DNA of 64,000 bases from Gonapodya sp. JEL0774 (Eukaryota; Monoblepharomycota; Monoblepharidomycetes; Monoblepharidales; Gonapodyaceae): NCBI GenBank assembly GCA_027604505.1, contig JADIIX010000088.1, positions 31,676 to 95,675 on the forward strand. Direction: 5' to 3'. This document shows positions 35,354 to 45,285 of the stretch, one piece after another (within the stretch, counting starts at the first letter, position 1; each line of letters starts with the position of its first letter). The notes below the pieces were generated by a model, which ran no database searches, was not told the origin of the DNA, and saw only the letters and a program-made list of their open reading frames with translations. Both the position numbers and the translations under genes were made by a program.

Positions 35354-37883
35354 CTACTCAAAGCAAGTCGCAAACTGGCATAGCACTGCAGTGCCTTGTT
35401 GCGTTCCCCTTTGCTGGACAAGGTGACTCAGGTGGCCAGTGTTGCTTAGTGCAGCAGTTGGTCCTCCACAAAACTTCTGGTCACTGCATGTCCTACATAT
35501 AGGAGTGTATGGTTTGGGCCAGTTTGAGCCAGCCGGCAATTTTGCATAACGTGGATGCAAAAGAGATGAACATTGAGACTGTTGCTGACCTTGACTTCCC
35601 ACAAATGGAATTGTCCTCACCTTCATCCATGCCGATATGCACAACTTTTGGGTCCATCATGCTATTCCGGTCCTGCACTGCACCTCGCTCAATGTTGATA
35701 ACTTGCCCATTTGTAGTACAGGGATCTTCAGCTGGGTGCTTGCTGACCTCTTCAACAGCTTCTGTGAGGAGCTTGGTGATGTCTGGAATACGTTGGCCAT
35801 TATTTGAAATTTATGCAAAGTGTCGATAGAATCCAGTGATGCAGAGAGTAACGTTGAGACCATCATCAGAGATGCTTCATGGGTTCTAATTCAATGCTTT
35901 GGGAAAATGGATGGGGCGGATGATGGAGAGCTGTTCCCGGAGAAACCACAATGGTAGGTAGTAGCATCTGCGATCCTTGGTGGGGAGAACGTCCACAAAT
36001 GGACCTAGGGCAACATTAACTGTGTAAGCAGGTCGCGCAGTCTCCACCATCGTGGTGAGCACTGGTGTGTGCACTCTGAGAGCAAGGTCTCGAGTGACCC
36101 GAGGACTGGGACCAGAATGTGGGTGGAAGAGCAGTACCTGGCCATCAATGCTACGGAGTGTGATGTCCTTGAAGATATGGATTGTTGGCAACCGATCTTT
36201 CACTGTGGAGATCGGATCACTGATTTGGGTGAGTGTGAAATCCACGTGGTTTCGGGGATCCTCGCCGAGGTTAAAGATCGCCGAAAATCCATTTTCATCC
36301 TCGTAGTACACTCTTTGGAGTCACTCTCTCATCGACTTGTCAGCAGCGCAATGCGCTGGAGTCCCATGGAGCAGAGTCCCAAATGAAGTGATGGATTGAT
36401 GGAGAGAGAGAAATTACAAGAACATCAATCAGCAGTCCATTTGCTTAAAATATATGAAAAGACAAAGGCCAAACTGACCTGGTTTCACACTCTCTTGCTC
36501 CACTTCCTGAATGTATTGTGACATAACCTTGCCAACTGAGGTTATTGCGTTCTCAACATCCAGCCCAAGAGTCAGCCACCTGATGTACCCGCAGATCGCG
36601 GAGTTGAGCACAGTTGGCCCAACAGTATTATGACTAGGTCTTTGATCTCACTGACAAAATCCAGAACCAGCTCCGGGTAAAGACCACCCCAACTTGGAAT
36701 CTCTACACGGATCACAGATCACAGTGACGGCATTGAGATAGTCCATGGCTTCAGCAAATCCAGAGACATCGAGTTCATCCATGTCTGGTGAGTTGTAATC
36801 ATCGTCTGTGCAGGACTCTTCTGGGTGAACAGTCAACGTGTCGTCCAGGTCCATCCTTCCAAGACCAGCTCGTACCAGACCAACTTGCTTGCTGAAGTTG
36901 ACAGCTCAAACCTGTGCGGTTTTTGAATTCATATCTGCCGTCATCCTCTCCATACCATCACACTTTCGAGACACACTGCCATAGAAGAGTGTGTGGGTGT
37001 TGTTGATTCCTCTTGTATTGTTATTGACTTTGCTTATTTCACGTTGTAGGTCCATCTCGTGCTTATGCACCAATATTGCTGTGTACGGGTAATCTCCGCG
37101 GAAGTTCTGGCAGTATTTTTCGACGACTTGGTCGAACTCGGGGTTGGATAGAGTGCGTTCTCGTATGTAGTAGTGGAATCTTCAGGAGGCAAAATGTAAG
37201 TGTCTCTTGTCTCTTCTGTAGAAATTCAGTGTTTGCTTGTCGTGTGAGACTCACTCTTCCATTCCAGGAACATTCTCGCCGTCAAAATTTCCCTGATTGA
37301 CAACAGAGACATTGTACCAATCAGTGAGTCTGTCTGGGAGCTCCACTGGGCACGGATTTGTGAGTAAGTCGGTGTGGAGATTGCCGGTGAATGACGGGCG
37401 GAGGTTCATATGCTTGAAGTTGCTTCGCACGTGCGGTTTTAGCGTTATCACCACACAGGGCAGTTTGCAAGCGGTTGCTACACCTGAGTTTGCCACAACC
37501 ACAGAGTTGAGCCAAGTCGTGCTGCACAATCTGAGAACATCATGGATCAGCGATGGAGATATAGGAACGGATTTACTTTTGCGGAGATGGTGAGTTTGAT
37601 TTTCAACAACTTGGCAAAGTATGTTTATTGTGTTGTCATCACTCTGATTGTTTAGGAAACCGAGCGAATCGAGCATTGCCAGATCACGTTCAACTTTCCC
37701 GAGTGAGGCCTCCTCAATCCGTGCCATCTGCTCAAGATGTGCTTGGACACGCTCTTCAACACGCTTTGTGTGCTGTTCCGCTTTCTTGGCGCGATTTGAT
37801 TTGAACTTGGTGGTTTGCGTATCAATGTGCGTCGCAATGGCACTGCGTATCCACGAATGACTGGTACCAGGGCTTGGATCCAT
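35354..37883 (-). CDS. Uncharacterised minus-strand multi-exon gene (or remnant)
   Basis: Several minus-strand blocks read like protein and follow each other. 37883-37251 begins MDPSPGTSHSWIRSAIATHI, has an Arg/Lys/Glu-rich helix, and ends at a GTGAGT donor after GMEE. It joins in phase to a block near 37190 (FHYYIRERTLSNPEFDQVVE). Farther on come an acidic block near 36854-36700 (DDYNSPDMDELDVSGFAEAM), a block near 36600-36480, and 36311-35886 (GFSAIFNLGEDPRNHVDFTL). I recognise no domain. In the second block the frame stops near 36966 while a neighbouring frame continues to read like protein, which suggests either an unseen intron or decay. It could be a lineage-specific gene or a transposon-derived gene. 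The boundaries and the joining into one gene are guesses. Confidence 0.3.
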
Positions 37884-39039
37884 GGCGGGATTTGTGAGAT
37901 GAGAAGGTGAGTGAAAGTGATTTGCGTTTTGTTAGTGGTTATGAACTGCAGGCAGGGTGGCAGGGTGGGGTATGGGGTTTGGGTACTGTGGGAATACGTG
38001 GGGAGCGAAGTGGCGGGGGGGGGGGGGTCAAAAACGAGGTGAGTTCTACGCCAAGCACAAAGAGAAGGCGGTTCAAGGCCAAGTTGTGCTTGCTCACCTG
38101 CTGATAGAGTTTTGAGAGTGAGAAGAGTCGGTCGGCTGGTGTGTAAGTGGAGAAAGATGGGTGGAATTCTCAATACTAGTCCATGCAATGATTTGTAGTC
38201 CGCAGAAGTGACCACAATAGAAATGTAACGGTTTCAACTTTATTTCCAGTTTTACCGTCAAAAACCAACGACCAAACCGCGGTCTGTTCCAGAATTTCCG
38301 GTTTGGGAATGTGGCTCACCTCGTTCGCACGGGGATTTCAAGACGATTCAAAGTTCTACGGGCACGGCGAGACGCTCAAATACACGCCGTGATCGATGAA
38401 AGTCGACTGCAATAGCCGGCGCTGGTCCTTGTGGCTTCACAACAAAAAAATTGGGACAAGAGGGGGAGGCGGAACAGTCTCGGACAGTCGTGGTCGCGGA
38501 CGCTTGTATCGGAGGATTCCACCGCAGAAAGATCAAGCGGAAAGATGTGGTTTCGATTTCGCTCGGGAAAGTAGTCCCTCTTGGTGAAAGACTTTTTGGG
38601 TTGTGATGAGGTTCGACAGAATCCGTGCAGGGTGGGTGGGTGGTGGGCAAGGCAAGGAATTTTTTGTGAGCTTCGCTTCCCACCGCACATGTACACAGTA
38701 ATAGTTGCACAATATTTTGAATTGTGTTTTTGAAACCGTATTCCAACTTTATTTCAAGCACAAAAACATCATCCAGAGACACCTGTTGACGCTAGATACA
38801 CAATTGGGTCATGAGCAAATATCAAGCTGATCTGCTTCACTATCAATCACATCTGTTGCACCACTTTAAAAGGCTTGTTCAGTTTGTTCGTGCGAAAGAC
38901 AATTTACAAGAAAAGCCTGGCATCGGCTTGAGAAGGTGTGTGGAGTGTGCACCCTTCCCTCCACTCCCCACGCACGCCCCACCACCAAAACTTATTATTA
39001 TATATAAATAACAAAGTCATCGTAAATACAAAAAGGACT
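37884..39039. other. Intergenic between uncharacterised gene and tRNA
   Basis: AT-rich in parts, with a G12 run near 38016-38028. Two similar fragments containing an AACTTTATTTC core occur near 38235 and 38745. No coding potential is recognised. Confidence 0.4.
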
Positions 39040-39111
39040 GGGGTTGTAACTCAGGGGTAGAGTGCTCGCTTCGCATGCGAGAAGTCAAGGGTTCAAATCC
39101 CTTCTGCTCCA
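39040..39111 (+). tRNA. tRNA-Ala, anticodon CGC
   Basis: 72 nt that fold as a standard cloverleaf. The acceptor stem GGGGTTG pairs with CTGCTCC, including the G3:U70 wobble that identifies alanine tRNAs and one U:U mismatch at pair 6. The D arm has ACTC/GAGT, and the anticodon stem CTCGC/GCGAG holds the loop TTCGCAT, so the anticodon is CGC, reading GCG. The T arm is AAGGG-TTCAAAT-CCCTT, and discriminator A73 is present. No intron. The internal A and B boxes of RNA polymerase III are as expected. Confidence 0.95.
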
Positions 39112-39113
39112 AA

Positions 39114-39119
39114 TTTTTT
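39114..39119 (+). terminator. RNA polymerase III terminator (T6)
   Basis: Six T begin two bases after the tRNA discriminator base. Confidence 0.85.
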
Positions 39120-39664
39120 GGTTCACATTTTTGTCCGACCAGTACGTCCCTTTTCAAACTCTATTTGCGCAAAAGCTACTTCACAATCCCTTCACAGAAT
39201 CTTTGTGCTCTGATATATATTGATACTATATTAGCTGCTGTCATGAGGGGGTTTACAGATGACCAATGGGAGATTTGTATTTGAATGTTTATCATATAGT
39301 TGTGATGTGGCAGTTCCACATGTATGAGGGTTTAGCTGCGTAGATAGTAAAATATATTCTACACCTCAAACACCATCATACGCTCCTGACCCCTTCAATT
39401 CATCCTGTGCAGCTCTCTACAAGTGGGGGAACAACCGCGATGCTCTCTGAGCTACTGGGATCGTCTTCAAGCCATCCAGAATCACTGTTTTGCGAACTTT
39501 TGTTTTGCTGCTGTCTCTCACTCAAGTCACGTCAACCTAATCGGGAGCATCAACGCATCTCTTTAATCTCTCATATTCTCTGCAACGTACTCTCCTCCGC
39601 GTCTCTTTTCTGGGGGTCCAAACCCTTTCTCGTCGTTGTTGTCTCCCTCGGCTAAAACTCACTG
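39120..39664. other. Region between tRNA and retroelement
   Basis: AT-rich DNA with no supported gene. It probably includes the degraded 5' end of the downstream retroelement, but I found no matching LTR copy by eye. Confidence 0.35.
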
Positions 39665-39728
39665 ACATTTGAAATGTTTGAGCAGGGCAACAACAACACG
39701 TCTGTTGTCAATGTTGAATTAGAAAACA

Positions 39729-40118
39729 ATGAGAGCAACAAAAATGTCCAGTATGGACCAAGTGAGCAGAAGCGCTCATGGTACTGAGAAAGCTTCTCAA
39801 GCACGCGAATCTGCCAAAGCTGATGATGGTGTTAGGCATGTAAACAAAAGCGCCTCTGAAGATGATAATGAAAATGTGAAAGGTCAGTTTGTCTGTCAAT
39901 GGACTATGAGTGCTACCAGCTCATCTGCACCAGTTGGTGTAGCGCGTATTACTGCATTGGAAGGCAAGAATCAGAGTCAAAAAGATACAATAAAGGCAAT
40001 GCAGATTGCCATTGCTGATTTACAGCATCAACTTGGGTTTGGTTACGGTGGTGTTGCCTTCAAATGCTATGCACGACGAGCGAAACCAAAACAACCAGGC
40101 AATAAGCCAAGTGAATAA
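39729..40118 (+). pseudogene. gag-like fragment
   Basis: Polar, Gln/Lys/Ser-rich frame of 129 codons with a short coiled-coil part around ITALEGKNQSQKDTIKAMQ. It overlaps another frame (40006-40386) that continues similar low-complexity sequence, which fits a frameshifted gag. No zinc knuckle is visible. Confidence 0.5.
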
Positions 40119-42942
40119 TGGTGCTGCAGTGACAGTAGCAGATGGCCCACCCCCTGCAGTTCAGATGCAAGCGGCACAAGCTGTCGATCACCCACGTGCT
40201 CTGTTTCCGAGGTTGCAAATGTCGCCAGTAGCAACTGTGTGGTTGGAGAGCGGCTATGCGTTACCTCTTATTGGCACACTGCGTGATGCCAGTTGGCCTG
40301 AGAATGATGGTCTTGACAATGGCCTTGAAAGCAGGACTAATGACAGTCTTGAACGCTTCAGCAAAGATTTTAATGCGAAGCCATAGGAGACAGGATCTAA
40401 CTACTTTGATTGGATGCAGAACTTTGTTGTAGCAGAGTGGCAAGATCAACACTGCACTTGTCAAAAACACAGTCTTACCGCTATTCCCAACACAGATTCA
40501 GACGGCTTTACAAGGTCATCAGCCTGCACCGCTGGGACCATACGCCATTACTGGCTTCCATAATTGGCTGATTCGGAATCTCTGAGACTTATTTGCTTTT
40601 GTAGCGAGCTTGATTGTCAGCAAGAGAATAGCTGAAAATGCTCTCAGCTTGTTTCGTGATAAGAAATGGCACTACGTCATCAAACCCATAATGGCTCTGC
40701 AATGTCTGCAACCATCAATGATATTATCAGTACACTGCATAACAACCTTGTTTGTGTCGAGGCGTATGCTCGACGTAAATCGAAGACTCAAGACAAGTGT
40801 GCTGCGCAAAAAGCACAACGTGAGGGATTGCTTCATGTGATTGAAAACACAAACGCGACTCAGCTTGCTGGTGTCTCCAGTGAAGAGAATGCTTTGTCGG
40901 CAAGAGCTCGTGTAATGGACATGAAACCATTGAATGATACACCGCGCCCCTTGTTACCTGCAAGTGTGACTGTTGTTGATGGGGTGGTGATCACTCCATC
41001 ACTGCGAGCTCTGGTGACGTGACAACCACCTGCACTCAATGACATGCAGAATGGCAACAGTGGCCACAGTGACAACCAAGGTGACGATCACCCTGGTGGT
41101 GGACCAATGTGGGGTTGTGGAGGCTATCATGCTCAAGGTGGTTTCTCTGGTGGACTAACGACTTAGATTGTCAGCTGCCTGTCTAATGCTGTGGTGTTTG
41201 CTTGTGTGGTATCATCAACCGTGCAAGAGCGCGCTGGCATGAAACTAGATTGTCGGCCAAAAAGCTAGGAGCTTGTTAGTTGATTGGCTCATGTGGACCT
41301 TGTCAGTAATGACAATGAAGGCCATCATTGCCTTGTTGTTTTTCTGTTTGGTTGACGTTTGTTTCTGTGTTGACTCAAGAGCATACATATTCCACTTCTC
41401 TTGGCCATTGCCAGGTATGGAGTCGTACCCGTCAGCAGGAACAGTTCCCTCCCGGATGTTCAGAGCGCATCCAACGTTAGTTTGACTGACATAAGTGAAA
41501 CAATGATCGGAAGTCAACCGCTTCCAGGCCATGGGCAAAGTTCTCATACGACCTATGTGTGAACCCTGAATTGCCCTGCAATGATAACACAGCTGGGTTG
41601 AATGCTTTGAATGGTCACTCCTCTGACCGAGTGGTCTGTGACTATTGGGAGCTCAAGTCTGACCGCTTGTTGGCAAATGGCAAGCTTACTAAAGCAATAT
41701 GCAACCTTTTGTTAAACAGATTTGTGACTTTGCCCACCAACTTGGTCCCACAACTGGTGCAAATTCTGTATTGATTCCAAATGATAAGATACGTGGTACT
41801 ATGATTGTACTTGACAACAATCAATGTCAGATTGCTGAATTGCAACTGAATTTGGAACCCGCAGTAACACATGGCAATACTGCCGCTGTTCAGAGTCACC
41901 AAAGAGATCTTGTGAATGAGACGCCTGATGGTCATCTCTTGAATATTGAGCAACTGAATAGTGAACCACCTGCTGAGAATTTACGATATCACACAGCTGA
42001 TGTAATGACTGTGGTTGGTGATGTACCTGCGAGAGGAATGCTCGATTGGGGGTGCAACTTTGATGTGATATCAAAAACGTTTTAGCAACAGCACTTTCTG
42101 AATAGTCGCAAGTATCCTCGTAGATCTGAGGTCTGTGAATTTTCTGTCCAGTGACAAACTGGTACAACGTCGTACTCAGTTGGAAGAATACATGTCCCCG
42201 TGCAAGTTGAGAATGTTGACAACTGTATTCGTGGCTTCATATTATTCCAGGATCACAACAAGATGTAATACTTGGTACACGCTATCACAAGAACTCTGGC
42301 GCTTTGATAGATTGGCGAGCCGCAATGCTCCAGTTCCCATTGACACAGAACGCTTCTGTCAAAACATCGGGTTACTCAGACCCTGTAAAGTCGAATGTTG
42401 AATCACACAAAGTGATTCTTGACGCAAGCAATGCCGTTCTTGCATTGATGGAAGACATAACTGTGCCGAGAGAATCATCTGTGGGAGTAACAGTTATTGC
42501 TCTGCGCGCACCGTTGTTCTCAGGTGAAGATATCACAGGCAGAGACGCTCTCATCCGGAATAGTCCATTATATGTGGCATGTGATGGTCTTATGGTTCTG
42601 CATGGTGGGCAAATGTTTGAGTCCAACAGTGAAGCTTGGATAAGTCTGACAAATTGGACAACAGAAGACTTGTTTGTCTCCAAAGGTGCACGCATAGCGC
42701 ACTTTGAGTTGATCAATGGAAAAGACTTTCATTTCATATCAACAAATGAGGATCAGCAGCCATGTGATCCTTCTCCACGTTTCTCATGTGATAGGAAGAT
42801 ACTTGAGCCAAAAACAAATTTGGTTCCTACAATTGATATTGATGACCTTGGTATCCCTGGTCTTGATTTGTCCAAAACAGTTCTTAACGATAGAGAACTC
42901 GGCCGTTTGAAAAAATTGCTACGTTGCAATTGAGATGCTTTT

Positions 42943-43600
42943 AGTGTAGGTGACAAGCTGGGTTATATTTCTAGTGTTAAGCATCATATCCCTATGGGTG
43001 ATGCTCTACCAATAAAAGCACTGCTGTATCGCTCTAGTCCAGGGGATTGGGCTAAGATTAACAAAGCATCTGATAAAATGTTGCTCGGTGGTATCTTGGA
43101 ACATTTAGTCAGTGACTGGTCAGCTCCAGTTGTGATGGTGCCAAAGAAGGAGGGAAAGCTATGCTTTTGTTTCAACTACTGTAGACTTAATGCCGGCACA
43201 AAAAAGGATGTTTATCCTTTGCCGCACATTGATGATATGCTTGAGGCAGTGCAAGGTGCCGGTTACATCTCTGCGCTTGATATAGCGAGGGGTTATTGGA
43301 ATGTAGAAATTGCTGAGGAAGATCGTCCAAAGACTGTGTTTCATACGCATTGTGGTTTAACGCAATTTTGACAAATGCACCTGCAAAGTTTCAACGTTTA
43401 ATGGATGCAGTGTTACGTGGCATATCTTGGGAGTTCACTCTCGTGTATCTTGATGATATTTTGATATTCTCAAAAACATTGGATGATCATCTGAAACACA
43501 TCGAGGAAGTGTTCCGACGTTTGCAAGAGGCAAACTTGAAGATCAAAGCTGCAAAATGCTCCTTTTGCCAAGCTGAGACATCATATCTTGGTCATGTCAT
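42943..43600 (+). pseudogene. Reverse transcriptase domain, broken
   Basis: Shows the gypsy RT blocks SAPVVMVPKKEGKLCF, YPLPHIDDMLEAV, ISALDIARGYWNVEI, TNAPAKFQRLMD and the catalytic YLDD. An in-frame stop precedes the domain at 42931-42933. A frameshift with loss of a few codons lies at about 43365, between the two halves of the palm. The copy therefore cannot make an intact enzyme. Confidence 0.9.
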
Positions 43601-43624
43601 CACAATTTGGGGTTGTAAATATTT

Positions 43625-43810
43625 CAGACATTTTCTTGTTGGTGTGCCACTTGAGCTTCAAACTGATTACGAGTTGCTCAAAATGTTGAAAGATGCAAAG
43701 AGCACTGGCAAGATTGCCAGATGGGCTATCCAATTGACAAAATTTGATTTCATTCCTGTCTACAAACCTGGCAAATGTCGTGTCCATGTTGATGCGCTAT
43801 CACAAATTGA
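43625..43810 (+). pseudogene. RNase H C-terminal fragment
   Basis: Reads like the end of a gypsy RNase H (ARWAIQLTKFDFIPVYKPGK ... VDALSQ). It is fused directly after the thumb region of the reverse transcriptase. The connection domain and the first RNase H acidic residues are missing, so an internal deletion removed roughly 100 or more codons. Confidence 0.7.
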
Positions 43811-44404
43811 AATCCTGGTGAAGACATGGAAGTTGATGATACAATTCCTACATATGGTGATGATAAACCAACTGCTACTGTTGCACCTGTTGAACGGCAA
43901 CAACAATTGATGAATTGCTTCATGTTTCAGCCAAGCTTAGTTGTGCCGTTTGAAACTATGAATGAAGCAAACCAAATGTTGATGGGTGTGATTGAGACCT
44001 GTGCTAGATCTAACACAAAGACTAGCACTGCTGCTACATCTAATGACATGAATGCTGAAGCCTCTACTTATCTGACTGAGAATGTTACAAAAACATTTGA
44101 TCGCATATCATTCGACGATGAAGAATACTGTGCTTCAATGATTGCAGATCAACTGAACGATCTGCAATTGTCAAAGATTACTGAGGTCCTGATGAACAGG
44201 ATCCCTGATGGTAAATCAGATGAAAGAGCTTACGTTGCTGCTTGTGATGCTGCCTCTGAGATGGCTTTGATTAATGGTTTACCAATGCGTGTTGAAATGA
44301 AAAATGTGCCAACGACAGGCCCCAATGCTCAACCTGACAGAGAAGCTCCAGCACAAGTTGCTGTACCCCTGCTCCTGTTGTGAAGCAATACTACAATCAT
44401 GTCA

Positions 44405-44520
44405 TGAGGATTGTATGGCAGGGCATCAGGCTGTGAATGCTAAGTTGCAATGTTTGTTTGGACGTTACTATTGGCAGGGAATGAGCCGTGACGTCCTGTC
44501 GTATGACCACTGGGTTGATA
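44405..44520 (+). pseudogene. Integrase N-terminal zinc-binding fragment
   Basis: CxxxCHEDC is followed by AGHQAVNAKLQ and RYYWQGMSRDV, typical of the start of Ty3/gypsy integrase. The CxxC half and the DDE catalytic core are absent because the sequence changes to an LTR-like element at 44521. Confidence 0.7.
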
Positions 44521-44633
44521 TGCGGGACGTAGTATAATGTAGATATATTTTTGTATGACGCGCTCACATAGCGCGGGACGCACAGAATATATAGAATCAG
44601 GACCTCGATTCTCGCCCCGTGGCGCGTCCCACA
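44521..44633 (+). mobile_element. Short LTR-like element, 113 bp, 5' LTR type
   Basis: Begins TGCGGGACG and ends CGTCCCACA, which are inverted terminal repeats matching at 8 of 9 bases and carry the TG...CA ends usual for LTRs. A TATA-like AATATATAG lies inside at about 44586. It is followed after a few bases by a primer-binding-site-like sequence. It could be a complete short LTR or the end of a longer one, left by a second element that inserted into or next to the first. Confidence 0.6.
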
Positions 44634-44638
44634 ACATT

Positions 44639-44649
44639 TGGTGCCCGCC
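44639..44649 (+). other. Primer-binding-site-like sequence
   Basis: TGGTGCCCGCC directly follows the LTR-like element (5 bp after its CA end). It starts with the TGG expected to pair with a tRNA 3' CCA. The body of the corresponding element is not present downstream. Confidence 0.5.
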
Positions 44650-45285
44650 TACTCGGTCGATCCGCCTCAGCTCGCGTCTGGTTGCGTTGCTTTTCGCAGT
44701 CATCCCATCCTCCCCATCCGATCGCCCGATCGGAATCCATCGCGAAACACCATCACCCCGCTTTTCCATCGATTTCCATTGAGAACATGTTGCATTAGTG
44801 AAGTGAGGCCAATTCACATGTATTATCTGATTTGCTCTTCGTAAACCATTGGACATGCTGAAAATTATGCAAAGAAGGAAAACGAAGGGAGAGGAAAGAA
44901 ACGACGACTGACAGTGTGAACCATCAGAGAATAAGCCACCCAAGATCACAATGGCGTTTTCCTTCTGGACCCTCAATATATATTACAAGTTCTTGCTTCT
45001 GTAGTGTTCCAACCAAATGGGTCGAACTGCCCACCACAGCCAGCGGCAGTGATCATTAAGTCATACACACAGTGGTGCATGCTCGTTTGTGAGGGCCACC
45101 CAGGCCACAAGGTTTAGACCAGTTAGTTGCAACAGGTGAATGATTTGCAGCGAATGAGTATGTTACATAGATGACGCTATAACGTAAGTTCTGTACGGGG
45201 TATTTGGTGGACAATCCCACGACTACGAGCCCACCCCGACAACGTTGCACCTTAAATTATCAGTCAAAACTGCCCGAAACGTCCG
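44650..45285. other. Intergenic / element leader remnant
   Basis: The first about 130 bp are probably the leader of the truncated second element. The remainder is AT-rich and should carry the promoter of the vWFA gene. No gene seen. Confidence 0.4.

Larger units (their letters stand above)
39665..44520 (+). mobile_element. Decayed Ty3/gypsy-type LTR retrotransposon
   Basis: An inactive copy of a Ty3/gypsy-like element on the plus strand. A gag-like frame lies at 39729-40118, and further broken frames run to 41020. A retropepsin-like remnant near 42030 has the active-site Asp in an unusual context. Reverse transcriptase is recognisable at about 42990-43600, a fragment of RNase H at about 43625-43810, and the start of integrase (zinc-binding HxxxH region) at about 44405-44515. 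Frames are interrupted by stops and shifts throughout. The integrase core and 3' LTR are absent: the reading ends where the LTR-like sequence at 44521 begins. Base composition is more AT-rich than the neighbouring genes. Confidence 0.85.

Noticed and set aside
37016-39110. CRISPR array or other prokaryotic element
   Set aside because: No regularly spaced repeats. Introns, tRNA type and gene content are eukaryotic.
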